Positions 1 through 8,411 are shown, counted from the stretch's first letter. The stretch: DNA of 52,964 bases from Azospirillum endophyticum (GCF_016595245.1 NZ_JAENHM010000061.1:14500-67463), one strand, 5' to 3'. A program made the numbers and translations. Notes: generated from the letters alone by a model not told the origin.

Positions 1-1
1 C

Positions 2-349
2 GATTTCCGCCCGGCCCTGCGCCTGTGGGCGGAGGTGCTGACCCGGCCGGAGCCGGGCCTCGCCATCTGCGGCTTCGGCATGCGCGACGCCTCCTTCGAC
101 CAGGATCTGCCCCGCCCGCTGCGAATCCACCGCGACGGCGTGGCGCTGCCCGCGGATGGGCTGCAGGTGATCCGGCTGAACGACCAGCACGCCTTCCTCG
201 CCGTGCCGGCCGGCCAGGAACTGGCCGTCGGCGACATCGTCGAGTTCGGAATCTCCCATCCCTGCACCTGCATCGACCGCTGGCGGGTGCTGTTCGGCCT
301 CGGCGCCGACGGGCGGGTCCGCAGCGCCTACCGCACCTTCTTCGGCTGA
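2..349 (+). CDS. DSD1 / D-threonine aldolase-like PLP enzyme, C-terminal part
   Basis: The reading frame enters from the left edge, so only the last 115 residues are seen. They form the beta-rich C-terminal domain of the fold-type III PLP enzymes that include D-serine dehydratase and low-specificity D-threonine aldolase. The His-Pro-Cys motif near position 257 fits the His-X-Cys/Asp metal site of that family, and the ending resembles others annotated as amino acid deaminases. The PLP lysine lies outside the window, so the substrate cannot be judged. The gene is followed 20 nt later by an amino acid ABC transporter, and a RidA gene lies in the same unit. That fits an enzyme releasing an enamine/imine from an imported amino acid (inference). 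Confidence 0.7.
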   Translation, partial: DFRPALRLWAEVLTRPEPGLAICGFGMRDASFDQDLPRPLRIHRDGVALPADGLQVIRLNDQHAFLAVPAGQELAVGDIVEFGISHPCTCIDRWRVLFGLGADGRVRSAYRTFFG

Positions 350-369
350 CCCGAGACGGCCCGGCATCC

Positions 370-1038
370 ATGCAGACCTTGAATTTCCAGCAGCTCTGGC
401 GCTACCAGGACCAGCTGATCGACGGCACGCTGCACACGCTGCTGCTGACCCTGGTCGCCGCGGCGATCGGCACCGCCATCGGCGTCGCCGCGGCGGCGGC
501 GGTGCGCAGCGGGCCGCGCCCGGTGCGCTGGGCGATCCGCGGCTATGTCGAACTGATCCGCAACACGCCCTCGCTGATCCAGCTCTTCGTGGTCTTCTTC
601 GTGCTGCCGGGCTTCGGCCTGCGGATGGGAGCCTTCGAGGCGGCGTCGATCGCGCTCGGCCTCTATTTCGGCGCCTACTGCACCGAGATCGTCCGCGCCG
701 GGCTCGACGCCATTCCCGGCAGCCAAGTCGAGGCCGGCCAGTGCCTGGGGCTCACCCGCTGGCAGGTCTTCCGCCACATCGTGCTGCCGCCCGCCCTGCG
801 CAGCGTCTATCCCGCCTTTACCAGCCAGTTCGTCCTGCTGCTGCTCGGCACCTCGCTGGCCTCGCAGATCTCGGCGGAGGAACTGTTCCACACCGGCGGT
901 TTCATCGAGACCCGCACCTACCGCAGCTTCGAGGTCTATGCCGTCATCTGCGGCATCTACTTCGCCCTGGTGATGACCTTCAAACTGCTGTTCGCCGCGG
1001 TGGGGCATCTCGCCTTCCGCTGGCCGGTTCGGCGCTGA
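370..1038 (+). CDS. Polar amino acid ABC transporter permease (HisM/GlnP type)
   Basis: This 222-residue inner-membrane permease subunit belongs to the polar amino acid uptake (PAAT) class. Hydrophobic segments are visible near residues 20-45, 67-85, 90-108, 150-170 and 190-215. The cytoplasmic EAA coupling loop lies at about 121-140 (EAGQCLGLTRWQVFRHIVLP) and contacts the ATPase. The chosen ATG follows the upstream stop by 20 nt and gives the usual family length. It is the first of two permeases that would form a heterodimer with the next gene. The amino acid transported cannot be deduced from the sequence. Confidence 0.93.
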   Translation: MQTLNFQQLWRYQDQLIDGTLHTLLLTLVAAAIGTAIGVAAAAAVRSGPRPVRWAIRGYVELIRNTPSLIQLFVVFFVLPGFGLRMGAFEAASIALGLYFGAYCTEIVRAGLDAIPGSQVEAGQCLGLTRWQVFRHIVLPPALRSVYPAFTSQFVLLLLGTSLASQISAEELFHTGGFIETRTYRSFEVYAVICGIYFALVMTFKLLFAAVGHLAFRWPVRR

Positions 1039-1052
1039 CGGAGACACCAGCC

Positions 1053-1703
1053 ATGCGTTCCTTCTCCCTCGGCGACTTCCTGTCGCTGCTCAGCGCCCTG
1101 CAATGGACCGCCGTCCTCGTCCTCATCGCGCTCGGCCTCGGCGCGCCGCTGGCGCTGCTGCTCGCCCTGATGCGGACCAGCGCCAGCCGTGCGCTGCGCT
1201 GGACCGCCACCGCCTTCCTGCAGCTCGTCCAGGGCGTGCCGCTGCTCGGCCTGCTGATGTTCTTCTATTTCGGCATGCCGGTCTTCCTCGGCATCGAGAT
1301 GCCGCCGCTGGTCGCCGTCGGCATCGCCATGACCGTCTACACCGCCTCCTTCCTCGGCGAGATCTGGCGCGGCGGCATCGAGGCGGTGAAGCACGAGCAG
1401 TGGGAGGCCGCCGCCTGCCTCGGCCTGTCGACCTGGCACCAGTTCCGCTACGTCATCGCGCCGCAGGCCTTCCGCATGGCGCTGCCGCCGACCGTCGGCT
1501 TCCTCGTCCAGTTGATCAAGGGGACCTCGCTGGCCTCGATCGTCGGCTTCGTCGAACTCGCCCGCGCCGGCCAGCTGGTCAGCGCCGCCACCTTCCAGCC
1601 CCTGCTGGTCTACTCGATCGTCGCGGCGATCTATTTCGCCGCCTGCCTGCCGCTCACCCTGTGGGCCCGTTCCCTGGAGGTCCGTCTCAATGGCGCTCGT
1701 TGA
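1053..1703 (+). CDS. Polar amino acid ABC transporter permease, second subunit
   Basis: This 216-residue membrane protein is homologous to the preceding permease and has the same topology. Its EAA loop is at about residues 118-137 (EAAACLGLSTWHQFRYVIAP). It starts 14 nt after its partner and its 3' end overlaps the ATPase start by 14 bp, which suggests translational coupling. Two different permeases with one ATPase and one binding protein is the standard PAAT arrangement for glutamine/histidine-type importers. Confidence 0.93.
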   Translation: MRSFSLGDFLSLLSALQWTAVLVLIALGLGAPLALLLALMRTSASRALRWTATAFLQLVQGVPLLGLLMFFYFGMPVFLGIEMPPLVAVGIAMTVYTASFLGEIWRGGIEAVKHEQWEAAACLGLSTWHQFRYVIAPQAFRMALPPTVGFLVQLIKGTSLASIVGFVELARAGQLVSAATFQPLLVYSIVAAIYFAACLPLTLWARSLEVRLNGAR

Positions 1704-2418
1704 CATCCGAAACGTTTCCAAGAGCTATGGGTCGACCCAGGTGCTCAAGGGGGTGTCGCTCGACATCGACGAAGGCGAGATCGTCACCATCATCGGCAAG
1801 TCCGGGTCCGGCAAATCGACCCTGCTGCGCTGCATCAACGCGCTGGAGCGCATCGACGGCGGCGAGATCACGGTGGAGGGCCGGCCGGTGCGTACCGACA
1901 TGCCGAACCTGCGCGATTTCCGCCAGCGCGTCGGCATCGTCTTCCAGGCCTTCAACCTGTTCCCGCACATGACGGTGGAGCGCAACATCACGCTGGCGCC
2001 GGTCCTCAACAAGCGGATCGCCAAGGCGGAAGGCCGGGCGCTGGCGCTGGAGGTGCTGGAGCGCGTCGGGCTGGCCGACAAGATCGACGCCTATCCGGCC
2101 CAGCTCTCCGGCGGGCAGCAGCAGCGCGTCGCCATCGCCCGCTGCCTCGCCATGAAACCGCAGCTGATGCTGTTCGACGAGGTGACCTCGGCACTGGACC
2201 CCGAACTGGTCGGTGAGGTGCTGAAGGTGATGGAGGACATGGCGCGCCAGGGCATGACCATGGTCCTGGTCACCCACGAGATGGGCTTCGCCCGCAACGT
2301 CGCCTCCAAGATCGTCTTCATGCACCAGGGCCGCGTCTGGGAGGAGGGGCCGCCGGCCGAACTCTTCGCCAACCCGCGCACTCCCGAATTGCAGAGTTTC
2401 ATCGCTTCCGTGCGCTGA
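1690..2418 (+). CDS. Polar amino acid ABC transporter ATP-binding protein (GlnQ/HisP type)
   Basis: This 242-residue nucleotide-binding subunit energises the two permeases upstream. Walker A is GKSGSGKS at residues 36-43, the ABC signature LSGGQQQR is at 139-146, and Walker B LMLFDEV at 159-165 is followed by the D-loop SALD and an H-loop histidine in VTHE. All catalytic residues are present and the length is normal. The ATG lies inside the end of the permease gene. A 68-nt gap containing a GC-rich dyad separates it from the binding protein, which may allow separate expression of that gene. Confidence 0.95.
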   Translation: MALVDIRNVSKSYGSTQVLKGVSLDIDEGEIVTIIGKSGSGKSTLLRCINALERIDGGEITVEGRPVRTDMPNLRDFRQRVGIVFQAFNLFPHMTVERNITLAPVLNKRIAKAEGRALALEVLERVGLADKIDAYPAQLSGGQQQRVAIARCLAMKPQLMLFDEVTSALDPELVGEVLKVMEDMARQGMTMVLVTHEMGFARNVASKIVFMHQGRVWEEGPPAELFANPRTPELQSFIASVR

Positions 2419-2486
2419 GGCGCGCCGAGCCAACCACCGGTTCCCTGCCGAGGACCGGACAACGAGCAGAACAGAGGAGAAACGTC

Positions 2487-3287
2487 GTGAGACTCTTCCG
2501 GACCTTCGCCGCCGCCGTGGCGGTCTGCGCCACCGTCGCGCTCTCCGCCGCCCTGCCCGCCACCGCGAAGGCGGATGCCCTGCAGGACGTGCTGTCGGCC
2601 GGCAAGCTGCGCGTCGGCGTGCTGATGGACGCCGCCCCCTGGGGCTTCAAGGACGCCAAGGGCGAGGCCGCCGGCCTCGACATCGACATGGCCAAGCTGA
2701 TGGCCGCCGACATGGGCGTGAAGCTGGATCTGGTCCAGGTGACCGGCGCCAACCGCATTCCCAGTCTGCTCGCCAACAAGGTGGACGTGCTGATCGCCGC
2801 CGCCGGCGCCACGCCGGAGCGTGCCCAGCAGGTGACCTTCACCCAGCCCTACGCCGCGGTCAATCTCGGCGTCTACGGGCCGAAGTCGATGGCGACATCC
2901 ACCGATCCGGCCGAGTTGAAGGGCCACAGCATCGGCGTCGCCAAGGGCTCGACGCTCGACATCTGGCTGACCGACAACGCCCCCGGCGCCAAGGTGGTGC
3001 GCTTCGAGGACACCCCCGGCGCCATCGCCGCCTATCTGGCCGGCCAGGTCGAGACCTTCGCCGAGAACAGCGCCATCGCGCTGAAGGTCGCCGAGGACAA
3101 TCCCGGCAAGGACGTCGAGCTGAAGTTCCTGATCCGCCAGTCGCCGGCCCATGTCGTCCTCCGCCACGGCGAGCAGGACCTGCGCGACTGGGTCAATACC
3201 TTCCTGTTCTACAACCGCCTGAACGGCAAGCTGGGCGCCCTTCAGATGAAGTGGTTCAAGGAAAAGCAGACGCTTCCGCAGATGTAA
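2487..3287 (+). CDS. Amino acid ABC transporter periplasmic substrate-binding protein (SBP_bac_3)
   Basis: This 266-residue periplasmic receptor belongs to the transporter encoded just upstream. A GTG start is chosen because AGAGGAGA ends 6 nt before it and a signal peptide begins immediately: a basic start, a hydrophobic stretch, then a likely cut after the Ala-Lys-Ala near residue 28. The mature part has the family-3 binding-protein pattern (GKLRVGV..APWGF.D..G...GLDIDMAK, then DVLIAA..T.ER). The ligand is expected to be an amino acid or a derivative, but its identity is not readable. It is followed after 33 nt by a RidA gene. Confidence 0.93.
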   Translation: MRLFRTFAAAVAVCATVALSAALPATAKADALQDVLSAGKLRVGVLMDAAPWGFKDAKGEAAGLDIDMAKLMAADMGVKLDLVQVTGANRIPSLLANKVDVLIAAAGATPERAQQVTFTQPYAAVNLGVYGPKSMATSTDPAELKGHSIGVAKGSTLDIWLTDNAPGAKVVRFEDTPGAIAAYLAGQVETFAENSAIALKVAEDNPGKDVELKFLIRQSPAHVVLRHGEQDLRDWVNTFLFYNRLNGKLGALQMKWFKEKQTLPQM

Positions 3288-3320
3288 TCCGCCGTTCGGC
3301 ATCCAAGAGAGGTTTTTTCG

Positions 3321-3665
3321 ATGATCACGAGGTTCCAGGTCGGCCCGCGCATGAGCCAGGCCGTCGTCTGCCACGGCATGGTCCACATCGCGGGCCAGGT
3401 CGCCGACAACCGCACCGGTTCCATCCGGGAACAGACCCGCGACGTGCTGGCGAAGATCGACGCCCTGCTGGAGGAAGCAGGCAGCGACAAGTCCAAGCTG
3501 GTCGCCGTCAACGTCTTCCTGCCGCACATCACCGACTTCGACGCCATGAACGAGGTCTACGACGCCTGGATCGATCCGGCCAACCCGCCGGCCCGCGCCT
3601 GCACCGAGGCGCGGCTGGCCGACCCGGACCTGCGCGTCGAGATGACGGCGCTGGCCGCCCTGTAA
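3321..3665 (+). CDS. RidA family protein (imine/enamine deaminase type)
   Basis: This 114-residue member of the YjgF/YER057c/UK114 family is expected to form trimers with active sites between subunits. The catalytic arginine position is kept (Arg92 in PARACTEARL), as is the acidic residue near 107. It could therefore hydrolyse reactive imines from PLP-dependent eliminations. The good Shine-Dalgarno AGAGAGG lies before the ATG. Placement among an amino acid importer and a PLP enzyme supports a clean-up role for an imine intermediate. A second Rid-family gene at 46619 lacks the arginine and is not equivalent. Confidence 0.9.
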   Translation: MITRFQVGPRMSQAVVCHGMVHIAGQVADNRTGSIREQTRDVLAKIDALLEEAGSDKSKLVAVNVFLPHITDFDAMNEVYDAWIDPANPPARACTEARLADPDLRVEMTALAAL

Positions 3666-3685
3666 GCGGGCCCCTTAGGCGAACC

Positions 3686-3739
3686 GGGGGAGGCGCCGGG
3701 CAGCCGCTGCCGCGGCAGATGCTGCCGAGGCGCCCCTCC
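3686..3739 (+). terminator. Long GC-rich hairpin between RidA and deacylase genes
   Basis: Nested dyads fill the 91-nt gap: GGCGCC at 3692-3697 pairs with GGCGCC at 3729-3734, GGCAGC at 3699-3704 pairs with GCTGCC at 3721-3726, and CTGCCGCGGCAG at 3707-3718 is itself a perfect palindrome. A run of five T follows at about 3749. It looks like a terminator or processing hairpin that would lower transcription into the deacylase gene. Termination is inferred. Confidence 0.5.
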
Positions 3740-3756
3740 GCCAGAAGGTTTTTGGA

Positions 3757-4791
3757 ATGCACACTGGCCTCTACCACGCGCTCGATTTCACCGTCGACGG
3801 CAAGTCGCTGGATTTCCTCAGCATCCCGTTTTCGGTGGACCGCTCCCCCTATTACCAGGTGAAGGTCCCGGTCTGCCGCGTGCGCAACGGGACGGGCCCG
3901 CGCGTGCTGCTGATGGCGGGCAACCACGGCGACGAATACGAGGGCGAACTGCTGCTGGGCCGGCTGTTCCGCCGCCTCGATCCCGCGCGCATCCGCGGCG
4001 AGGTGACGATCCTGCCGGCCGTCAACGCGCCGGCGGTGATGGCGGCGCGGCGCCGGTCGCCGCTGGACGAGGGCAACCTCAACCGCGCCTTCCCCGGCGA
4101 CCCCGCCGGCAGCCCGACCTTCCGGCTGGCGCATTTCCTGGAGCACGAGCTGTTCCCGCGCCACGACGTGGTGTTCGACATCCATTCCGGCGGCACCTCG
4201 ATGGCCCACCTGCCCTGCGCCCTGATCGAGCGGCAGGGCACGCCTGACCGGCTCGGCCGCGCCCTGGAGCTGATGCGGGCGCTGGGTATGCCCTACGGCT
4301 TCGTGGCGGAGAACGGCGCCACGGCGCCGACCTCGATGGCCGCCGCCGCACGGGCCGGTGTCCTCGGCATCAGCGGCGAGTTCGGTGGTGGGGGGACGGT
4401 GACGCCGGAGACCATGGCCTATACCGCCCGCGCGATCGACAATTTGCTGATCACCGTCGGATTGACCGATGCGCCGGTCCTCTCGGACCCCGCGCCTGTT
4501 CCGGACCAGATGCAACTGCTGCAGCTTGACAGCCACCGTCAGGCGATCTACGCGCTGCGGCGCGGCTGGTTCGAGCCGGCGGTCGATGTCGGGGCTCGGG
4601 TCGCCGCCGGTGATCTCGCCGGCTGGTTCCACGACCTGACGCGGCTCGACCAGCAAGAGGAGGAGCTGCGCTTCCAGGAAGCCGGCATCGTCATCTCGCG
4701 GCGCCTGCACAGCGACAGCGAAGCCGGCGACTGCCTGATCCAGGTGGCGCGTCCGGTGGAGGAGGCGGGCATCCTGGCGCGCGCGGCCTGA
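3757..4791 (+). CDS. Succinylglutamate desuccinylase/aspartoacylase family deacylase
   Basis: This 344-residue zinc carboxypeptidase-fold protein (M14, AstE/AspA branch) has the metal ligands His57 and Glu60 in NHGDEYEG and His143 in DIHSGG. The NLNRAFPG motif is at about 107-114, and a later conserved Glu in GISGEFGGGG is near 205-210 and probably catalytic. It most resembles proteins annotated as N-acetyl-diaminobutyrate deacetylase (DoeB) and related amidohydrolases. The expected reaction is removal of an acyl group from an N-acyl amino acid. The Shine-Dalgarno AGAAGG lies 8 nt before the ATG. Context suggests it processes a compound taken up by the ABC transporter. Confidence 0.85.
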   Translation: MHTGLYHALDFTVDGKSLDFLSIPFSVDRSPYYQVKVPVCRVRNGTGPRVLLMAGNHGDEYEGELLLGRLFRRLDPARIRGEVTILPAVNAPAVMAARRRSPLDEGNLNRAFPGDPAGSPTFRLAHFLEHELFPRHDVVFDIHSGGTSMAHLPCALIERQGTPDRLGRALELMRALGMPYGFVAENGATAPTSMAAAARAGVLGISGEFGGGGTVTPETMAYTARAIDNLLITVGLTDAPVLSDPAPVPDQMQLLQLDSHRQAIYALRRGWFEPAVDVGARVAAGDLAGWFHDLTRLDQQEEELRFQEAGIVISRRLHSDSEAGDCLIQVARPVEEAGILARAA

Positions 4792-4823
4792 CCCGCGGGA
4801 CATCCTATGGAAAGGCGGGCGGC

Positions 4824-5945
4824 ATGAGTGAGAGCAGCACGGCGAAGCGTCCGCCGACCATCGACGACGTCCTCCGACTCCGGGCGGCGGAACCGGTGCC
4901 GCCAGCCGACGGAGAAGCAGCCGCCGGGGAAGCCGCCGGGGACGCAGATGGGGGGGCGGCCCCGACGCGCATCGTCGAGATCGCCCGGCTGGCCGGGGTG
5001 TCGCCGATCACCGTGTCGCGCGCCCTGCGCCAGCCGGAGAAGGTGGCCGAGGCCAAGCGCCGGAAGATCCTGGAGATCGTCGAGCGCACGGGCTACGCCA
5101 CCAACCCCCATGCCCGCGCGCTGCGGTCGGGCCAGTCGAACATCGTCGCCGCCTTCGTCTCCAACCTCCAGAGCCAGCAGTTCTGCCTTGCCGTGCAGGG
5201 CTGCGGCGAGGTGCTGGAGCCGCAGGGCTACCAGTTGATGATCGGGCAGACCTCCTACTCCTACGCCAAGGAGACGACGATGATCCAGTCGCTGCGCGAG
5301 ATGCGCCCGGCGGCGGTCATGTTCACCGGCGTCATCGAGATCGAGGAGAACCGGCGGGCATTGCGGGCGCTCGGCATCCCGATCATGGAGACCTGGGCCT
5401 ATCCCCGCGATCCCATCGACATGCTGGTCGGCTTCTCGAACATCGACGGCGGCCGGCTGGCGGCCGAGCATTTCGCCGGGCGCGGCTATCGCCGCGTCGC
5501 CTTCATCGGCCGCCGCAGCGGCCGAGGCGCCCTCCGCCTCACCGGCTTCCGCGAGGGCGCCCGCGCCGCCGGGCTCGACATCGTCGCCGAGCTGTCGGTC
5601 GACAGGGTCGGCAGCATGCTCGACGGCCGCCGGGCGCTTGGCGAGCTGCTGGCGCGCAACACGGCGGTCGAGGCGGTGTTCTGCGCCAACGACCTGCTGG
5701 CGGCCGGGGCTCTGCTGGAGGCGCGCCGGCTGGGCATGCGGCTGCCCGACGACATCGCCATCCTGGGATTCGGCCACAACGACGTCGCCGAGGAACTGCC
5801 GCCCGGCCTGACCACCATCGGCATCGACAGCCGCGACCTCGGCCGCCAGGCCGGATCGCTGATCCTGCAGCGGATGCGCGGCGAGACGCCGGATGAGCCG
5901 ACCCGCGCCGTCGAACTGACGCTGACCCGCCGCGGCAGCAGCTGA
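4824..5945 (+). CDS. LacI family transcriptional regulator
   Basis: This 373-residue repressor-type protein has its LacI helix-turn-helix at about residues 49-72 (VEIARLAGVSPITVSRALRQ) and its hinge helix near 95-105. A periplasmic-binding-protein-like effector domain follows (ANDLLAAGALLEARRLG, then P..IAILGFGHND). An unusual acidic/Ala-rich extension of about 47 residues precedes the HTH. The ATG at 4824 has an AAAGG-type site upstream, but a start nearer the HTH cannot be excluded. It is the last gene of the amino acid unit, 32 nt after the deacylase, and probably controls that unit. No operator could be singled out. Confidence 0.9.
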   Translation: MSESSTAKRPPTIDDVLRLRAAEPVPPADGEAAAGEAAGDADGGAAPTRIVEIARLAGVSPITVSRALRQPEKVAEAKRRKILEIVERTGYATNPHARALRSGQSNIVAAFVSNLQSQQFCLAVQGCGEVLEPQGYQLMIGQTSYSYAKETTMIQSLREMRPAAVMFTGVIEIEENRRALRALGIPIMETWAYPRDPIDMLVGFSNIDGGRLAAEHFAGRGYRRVAFIGRRSGRGALRLTGFREGARAAGLDIVAELSVDRVGSMLDGRRALGELLARNTAVEAVFCANDLLAAGALLEARRLGMRLPDDIAILGFGHNDVAEELPPGLTTIGIDSRDLGRQAGSLILQRMRGETPDEPTRAVELTLTRRGSS

Positions 5946-5967
5946 GACGGCCCCGGCCGGCATCTTG

Positions 5968-6255
5968 CTCTTGTTGCAGTCCGGGCATGACCTCTGCTGG
6001 CACCGGCTGCACGAATGGCACCGAGCCGGTATCTCTAAGCAGCTGGAACTCGTGTTGCTCGACCGGATCGGCGACGCCAACGCCATGAACCGTGATAACG
6101 CGGCGGAGGACAGCGCCAGCATTCCGGCCAAACGGGGGCGATCGGGCCAACCCCGCCGGGCTGTGGCAAGGCGAGTTCCAAGCGTCATATCCCCGTCGAT
6201 GTGCAGGCCGGGGGAGACCGGCAGCAGGCCTTGTCCACCATCCGCCGTTCGGCCC
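5968..6255 (+). mobile_element. IS5-family transposase remnant (frameshifted)
   Basis: The 420-nt stretch after the LacI gene holds a decayed transposase piece. One frame reads CWHRLHEWHRAG and then RDNAAEDSASIPAKRG. After a run of five G near 6134, homology continues in another frame as GPTPPGCGKASSKRHIPVD. These match the middle of IS5-family (IS427-type) transposases: TCWRRLRDW..AG, a DNAA.DGS-like catalytic region, and GPNP.DRGKPGSKRH.VVD. Both ends of the gene are missing and no terminal inverted repeats were found. It is a fossil insertion flanking the adjacent toxin-antitoxin pair. Confidence 0.7.
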
Positions 6256-6365
6256 CATCGGATGCGTGCACCATCAGAATGAGCGCAGTACGGGCATCCC
6301 GTAGCTGTCTGTTGACGGAGATACCGAAAACCCACAGCATGGGCGCATCGAGAACGGAACCAACG

Positions 6366-6620
6366 ATGTACTGCTGGGACGACGCCAAAAACGAGACCAA
6401 CATCGAAAAGCACGGTGTCGGGTTCGTCGCCGCTGCCCTGGTCTTCGAAGGCCTCGTCGCCGAAATTCAAGACACCCGCACCACTTCCGAGATACGCATC
6501 AACGCGTTTGGCCTGATCAACGGGCGGCTATTCGTCTGCACCTACACACTGCGCTACGGCTGGCGCCACATCATCAGCCTGCGCAAGGCCAATAAGAGAG
6601 AGGTGAAGCGCTATGGGTAA
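6366..6620 (+). CDS. brnT: BrnT family ribonuclease toxin
   Basis: This 84-residue protein has the BrnT hallmarks: WDDAKNETNIEKHGVGF at the N-terminus and a C-terminal HIISLRKANKREVKRY resembling the RIISARxAxxxE signature. BrnT toxins are RelE-fold ribonucleases that block translation. The start is uncertain because upstream Shine-Dalgarno signals are weak; an ATG at 6339 would add nine residues. The stop overlaps the next gene by 8 bp, so toxin and antitoxin are probably co-translated. Base composition is noticeably less GC-rich than the flanks, and an IS5 remnant lies directly upstream, both suggesting acquisition by transfer. Confidence 0.88.
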   Translation: MYCWDDAKNETNIEKHGVGFVAAALVFEGLVAEIQDTRTTSEIRINAFGLINGRLFVCTYTLRYGWRHIISLRKANKREVKRYG

Positions 6621-6996
6621 GCCAACCCTCACTGATGCCGAACGTACCGCGGCCCTGGCGGCTGTCGATTGGGAGCGCATCGACGCCATGACGGACGAGG
6701 ACATTGCTCGTCAGATAGCCGAGAACCCCGATGCCGCTCCCGACCTGTCGGATGTCCCGGCCGACGCGCTACGCGTCATCCACCCGCCAGGTGGCGTTAG
6801 TGTTCGCGGCATTCGTGCTAAGCTCAATCTTACCCAACGCGCATTTGCCGACCGTTTCGGTTTCAATCTCGCAACCCTGCGGGATTGGGAGCAGGGCCGT
6901 TATCAGCCCGACATTGCCACCCAAACCCTGCTCTTCGTGATCGAACGGGAACCGGAATTGGTGGCAAACGTGGTGGCCGAGAGGAACGCCGCATGA
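6613..6996 (+). CDS. BrnT-partner antitoxin with XRE-type helix-turn-helix
   Basis: This 127-residue protein has two parts. The N-terminal half contains WERIDAMTDEDIARQIAENPDAAP, recalling the start of BrnA antitoxins. The C-terminal half, about residues 62-105, is an XRE/HigA-like helix-turn-helix (IRAKLNLTQRAFADRFGFNLATLRDWEQGR). Classical BrnA has a ribbon-helix-helix DNA-binding domain instead. The 8-bp overlap with brnT and the gene order (toxin first) fit a type II module in which this protein neutralises the toxin and represses the operon. The assignment as antitoxin rests on position and the N-terminal motif. Confidence 0.82.
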   Translation: MGKPTLTDAERTAALAAVDWERIDAMTDEDIARQIAENPDAAPDLSDVPADALRVIHPPGGVSVRGIRAKLNLTQRAFADRFGFNLATLRDWEQGRYQPDIATQTLLFVIEREPELVANVVAERNAA

Positions 6997-7329
6997 ATTG
7001 GCCGATAGGCTGACGGGGGAGCCTCGCTACGCTCCGCTGGCGAAGGGGGGCGGCGATCACCTCCCATCCGCAGGCGGCACAAGATCGCGTAAACGACGGC
7101 GCACCGATATCGCGAGCGCATGGACTGCACCCGCGAATAGCGGGACGGAGCATGCCCGCTGCAGCCGGATCCTTCGGACGCGCCGGTCACGGAAAGCCTT
7201 GACCCTGACATCCTCGGCAGGGGAGAAGGTGGCGACCTTCGGCGACCTGGGAAGGCCCCGGCCGCATCGGCCGGGAGATGGGTGGGTTTCCGGGAATGAT
7301 CGCCGGATCCCGGATGATGGGAGACCGGC
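6997..7329. other. Intergenic region, no gene recognised
   Basis: About 330 nt lie between the toxin-antitoxin pair and the MYG1-family gene. No frame gave a recognisable protein. The only clear structure is a perfect 8-bp hairpin at 7257-7275 (CCCGGCCG, CAT, CGGCCGGG), 55 nt before the next start. It could be a leader structure or an upstream terminator. Confidence 0.5.
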
Positions 7330-8328
7330 ATGACCGATGGACTTCGACTTGTCACCCATGGCGGCTCGTTCCACTGCGACGAGGTGCTCGGCTACGCCAT
7401 CCTGTGCCGCGCCCTGCCGCCCGGGACGCTGGCCGCCTCCACGCTGGTGCGCACCCGCGATCGCGGCGCGATCGAGGCCGCCGACATCGTCTGGGACGTC
7501 GGCGGCGTCTTCGATGCCGCGCGACGGCGCTTCGACCATCACCAGCGCGGCGCCCCGGTGCGCACGGACGGGTCGCCCTACTCCTCGGCCGGCCTGCTGT
7601 GGGCCGCCTTCGGCCGCGACGCGGTGCGCGCCGCCCTGGCCGGGCGCGGCGGCGAGGACGTCGTCGAGCGGGTCTGGGCGGAGATGGACGAGCAGGTCGT
7701 CCGCCTCGTCGACCTCGCCGACAACGGCCAGCGCCCGGTGCCGGATTTCAACGACGAGGCGCTCGACCGGGCGGCGCGGATCGCCGAAGGCTTGGCGCTG
7801 CCGTCCCTCGTCGAAGTCCTGAACCTGCCGTGGGACACCGCCCCGGCCGACCGGGCGCGGGCCGAGGACGAGCGCTTCGCCCGGGCGGCGGAGATCGCAG
7901 GCGCCTTCCTGGACGGCCGCATCGAGCGGATCCGTGCCCGCGTCGCCGCCTATGACACCGTCCTTGAAGCGCACGCCCGCTCGGCCGACCCGCGGGTGCT
8001 GGAGCTTGCCCGCGGCATGCCCTGGCAGGGGCCGGCGCATGACGCCGACCTGCCGGTGCTGTTCGCCGTCTATCCGGACAAGGGCGGTGACGCCTGGATG
8101 GTCGGCTGCATGCCGCCGGAGCCGGGCAGCTTCGCCCAAAAGCTGCCGCTGCCCGCGGCGTGGGCGGGCCTGCGCGACGCCGACCTCGCCCGCGTGTCCG
8201 GGGTGGGTGATGCGGTGTTCTGCCACCTGAACCGCTTCATCGCCGCCGCCCGCTCGCGCGAGGGCGCGCTGGCGCTGGCCCGCACCGCCCTCGGCCTTGC
8301 CCCCGTGCCGGCGGCCGGCCTCCCGTAA
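7330..8328 (+). CDS. MYG1 family protein (DHH-like metal-dependent nuclease family)
   Basis: This 332-residue protein resembles eukaryotic MYG1/GAMM1 and its bacterial homologues. The family signature THGGSFHCDEV is at residues 9-19, with DVGGVFD near 56-62 and a DHH triad at 69-71 (RRFDHHQRG). These histidines and aspartates are the expected metal ligands. MYG1 proteins have been described as 3'-5' exonucleases; the role of bacterial members is unsettled. A GGGAG site precedes the ATG. The length is typical and no part seems missing. It is apparently monocistronic. Confidence 0.88.
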   Translation: MTDGLRLVTHGGSFHCDEVLGYAILCRALPPGTLAASTLVRTRDRGAIEAADIVWDVGGVFDAARRRFDHHQRGAPVRTDGSPYSSAGLLWAAFGRDAVRAALAGRGGEDVVERVWAEMDEQVVRLVDLADNGQRPVPDFNDEALDRAARIAEGLALPSLVEVLNLPWDTAPADRARAEDERFARAAEIAGAFLDGRIERIRARVAAYDTVLEAHARSADPRVLELARGMPWQGPAHDADLPVLFAVYPDKGGDAWMVGCMPPEPGSFAQKLPLPAAWAGLRDADLARVSGVGDAVFCHLNRFIAAARSREGALALARTALGLAPVPAAGLP

Positions 8329-8411
8329 GATCGGGCTCCGACCGCTTCATAGGTCTTCGGAACGTTGGGCTTGATCGGCGGGTTGATGGCCGGCAAGTCC
8401 CACGGAGATCA

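Noticed and set aside
957..1721. Long minus-strand open frames opposite the ABC transporter and other operons
   Set aside because: They are antisense to clearly recognised genes, show low-complexity Asp/Gly/His/Arg-rich composition from mirrored GC-rich codons, and match no family.
5999..6014. TGGCAC...TGCA resembling a sigma-54 site
   Set aside because: The spacing is one base short and it lies inside the transposase remnant.
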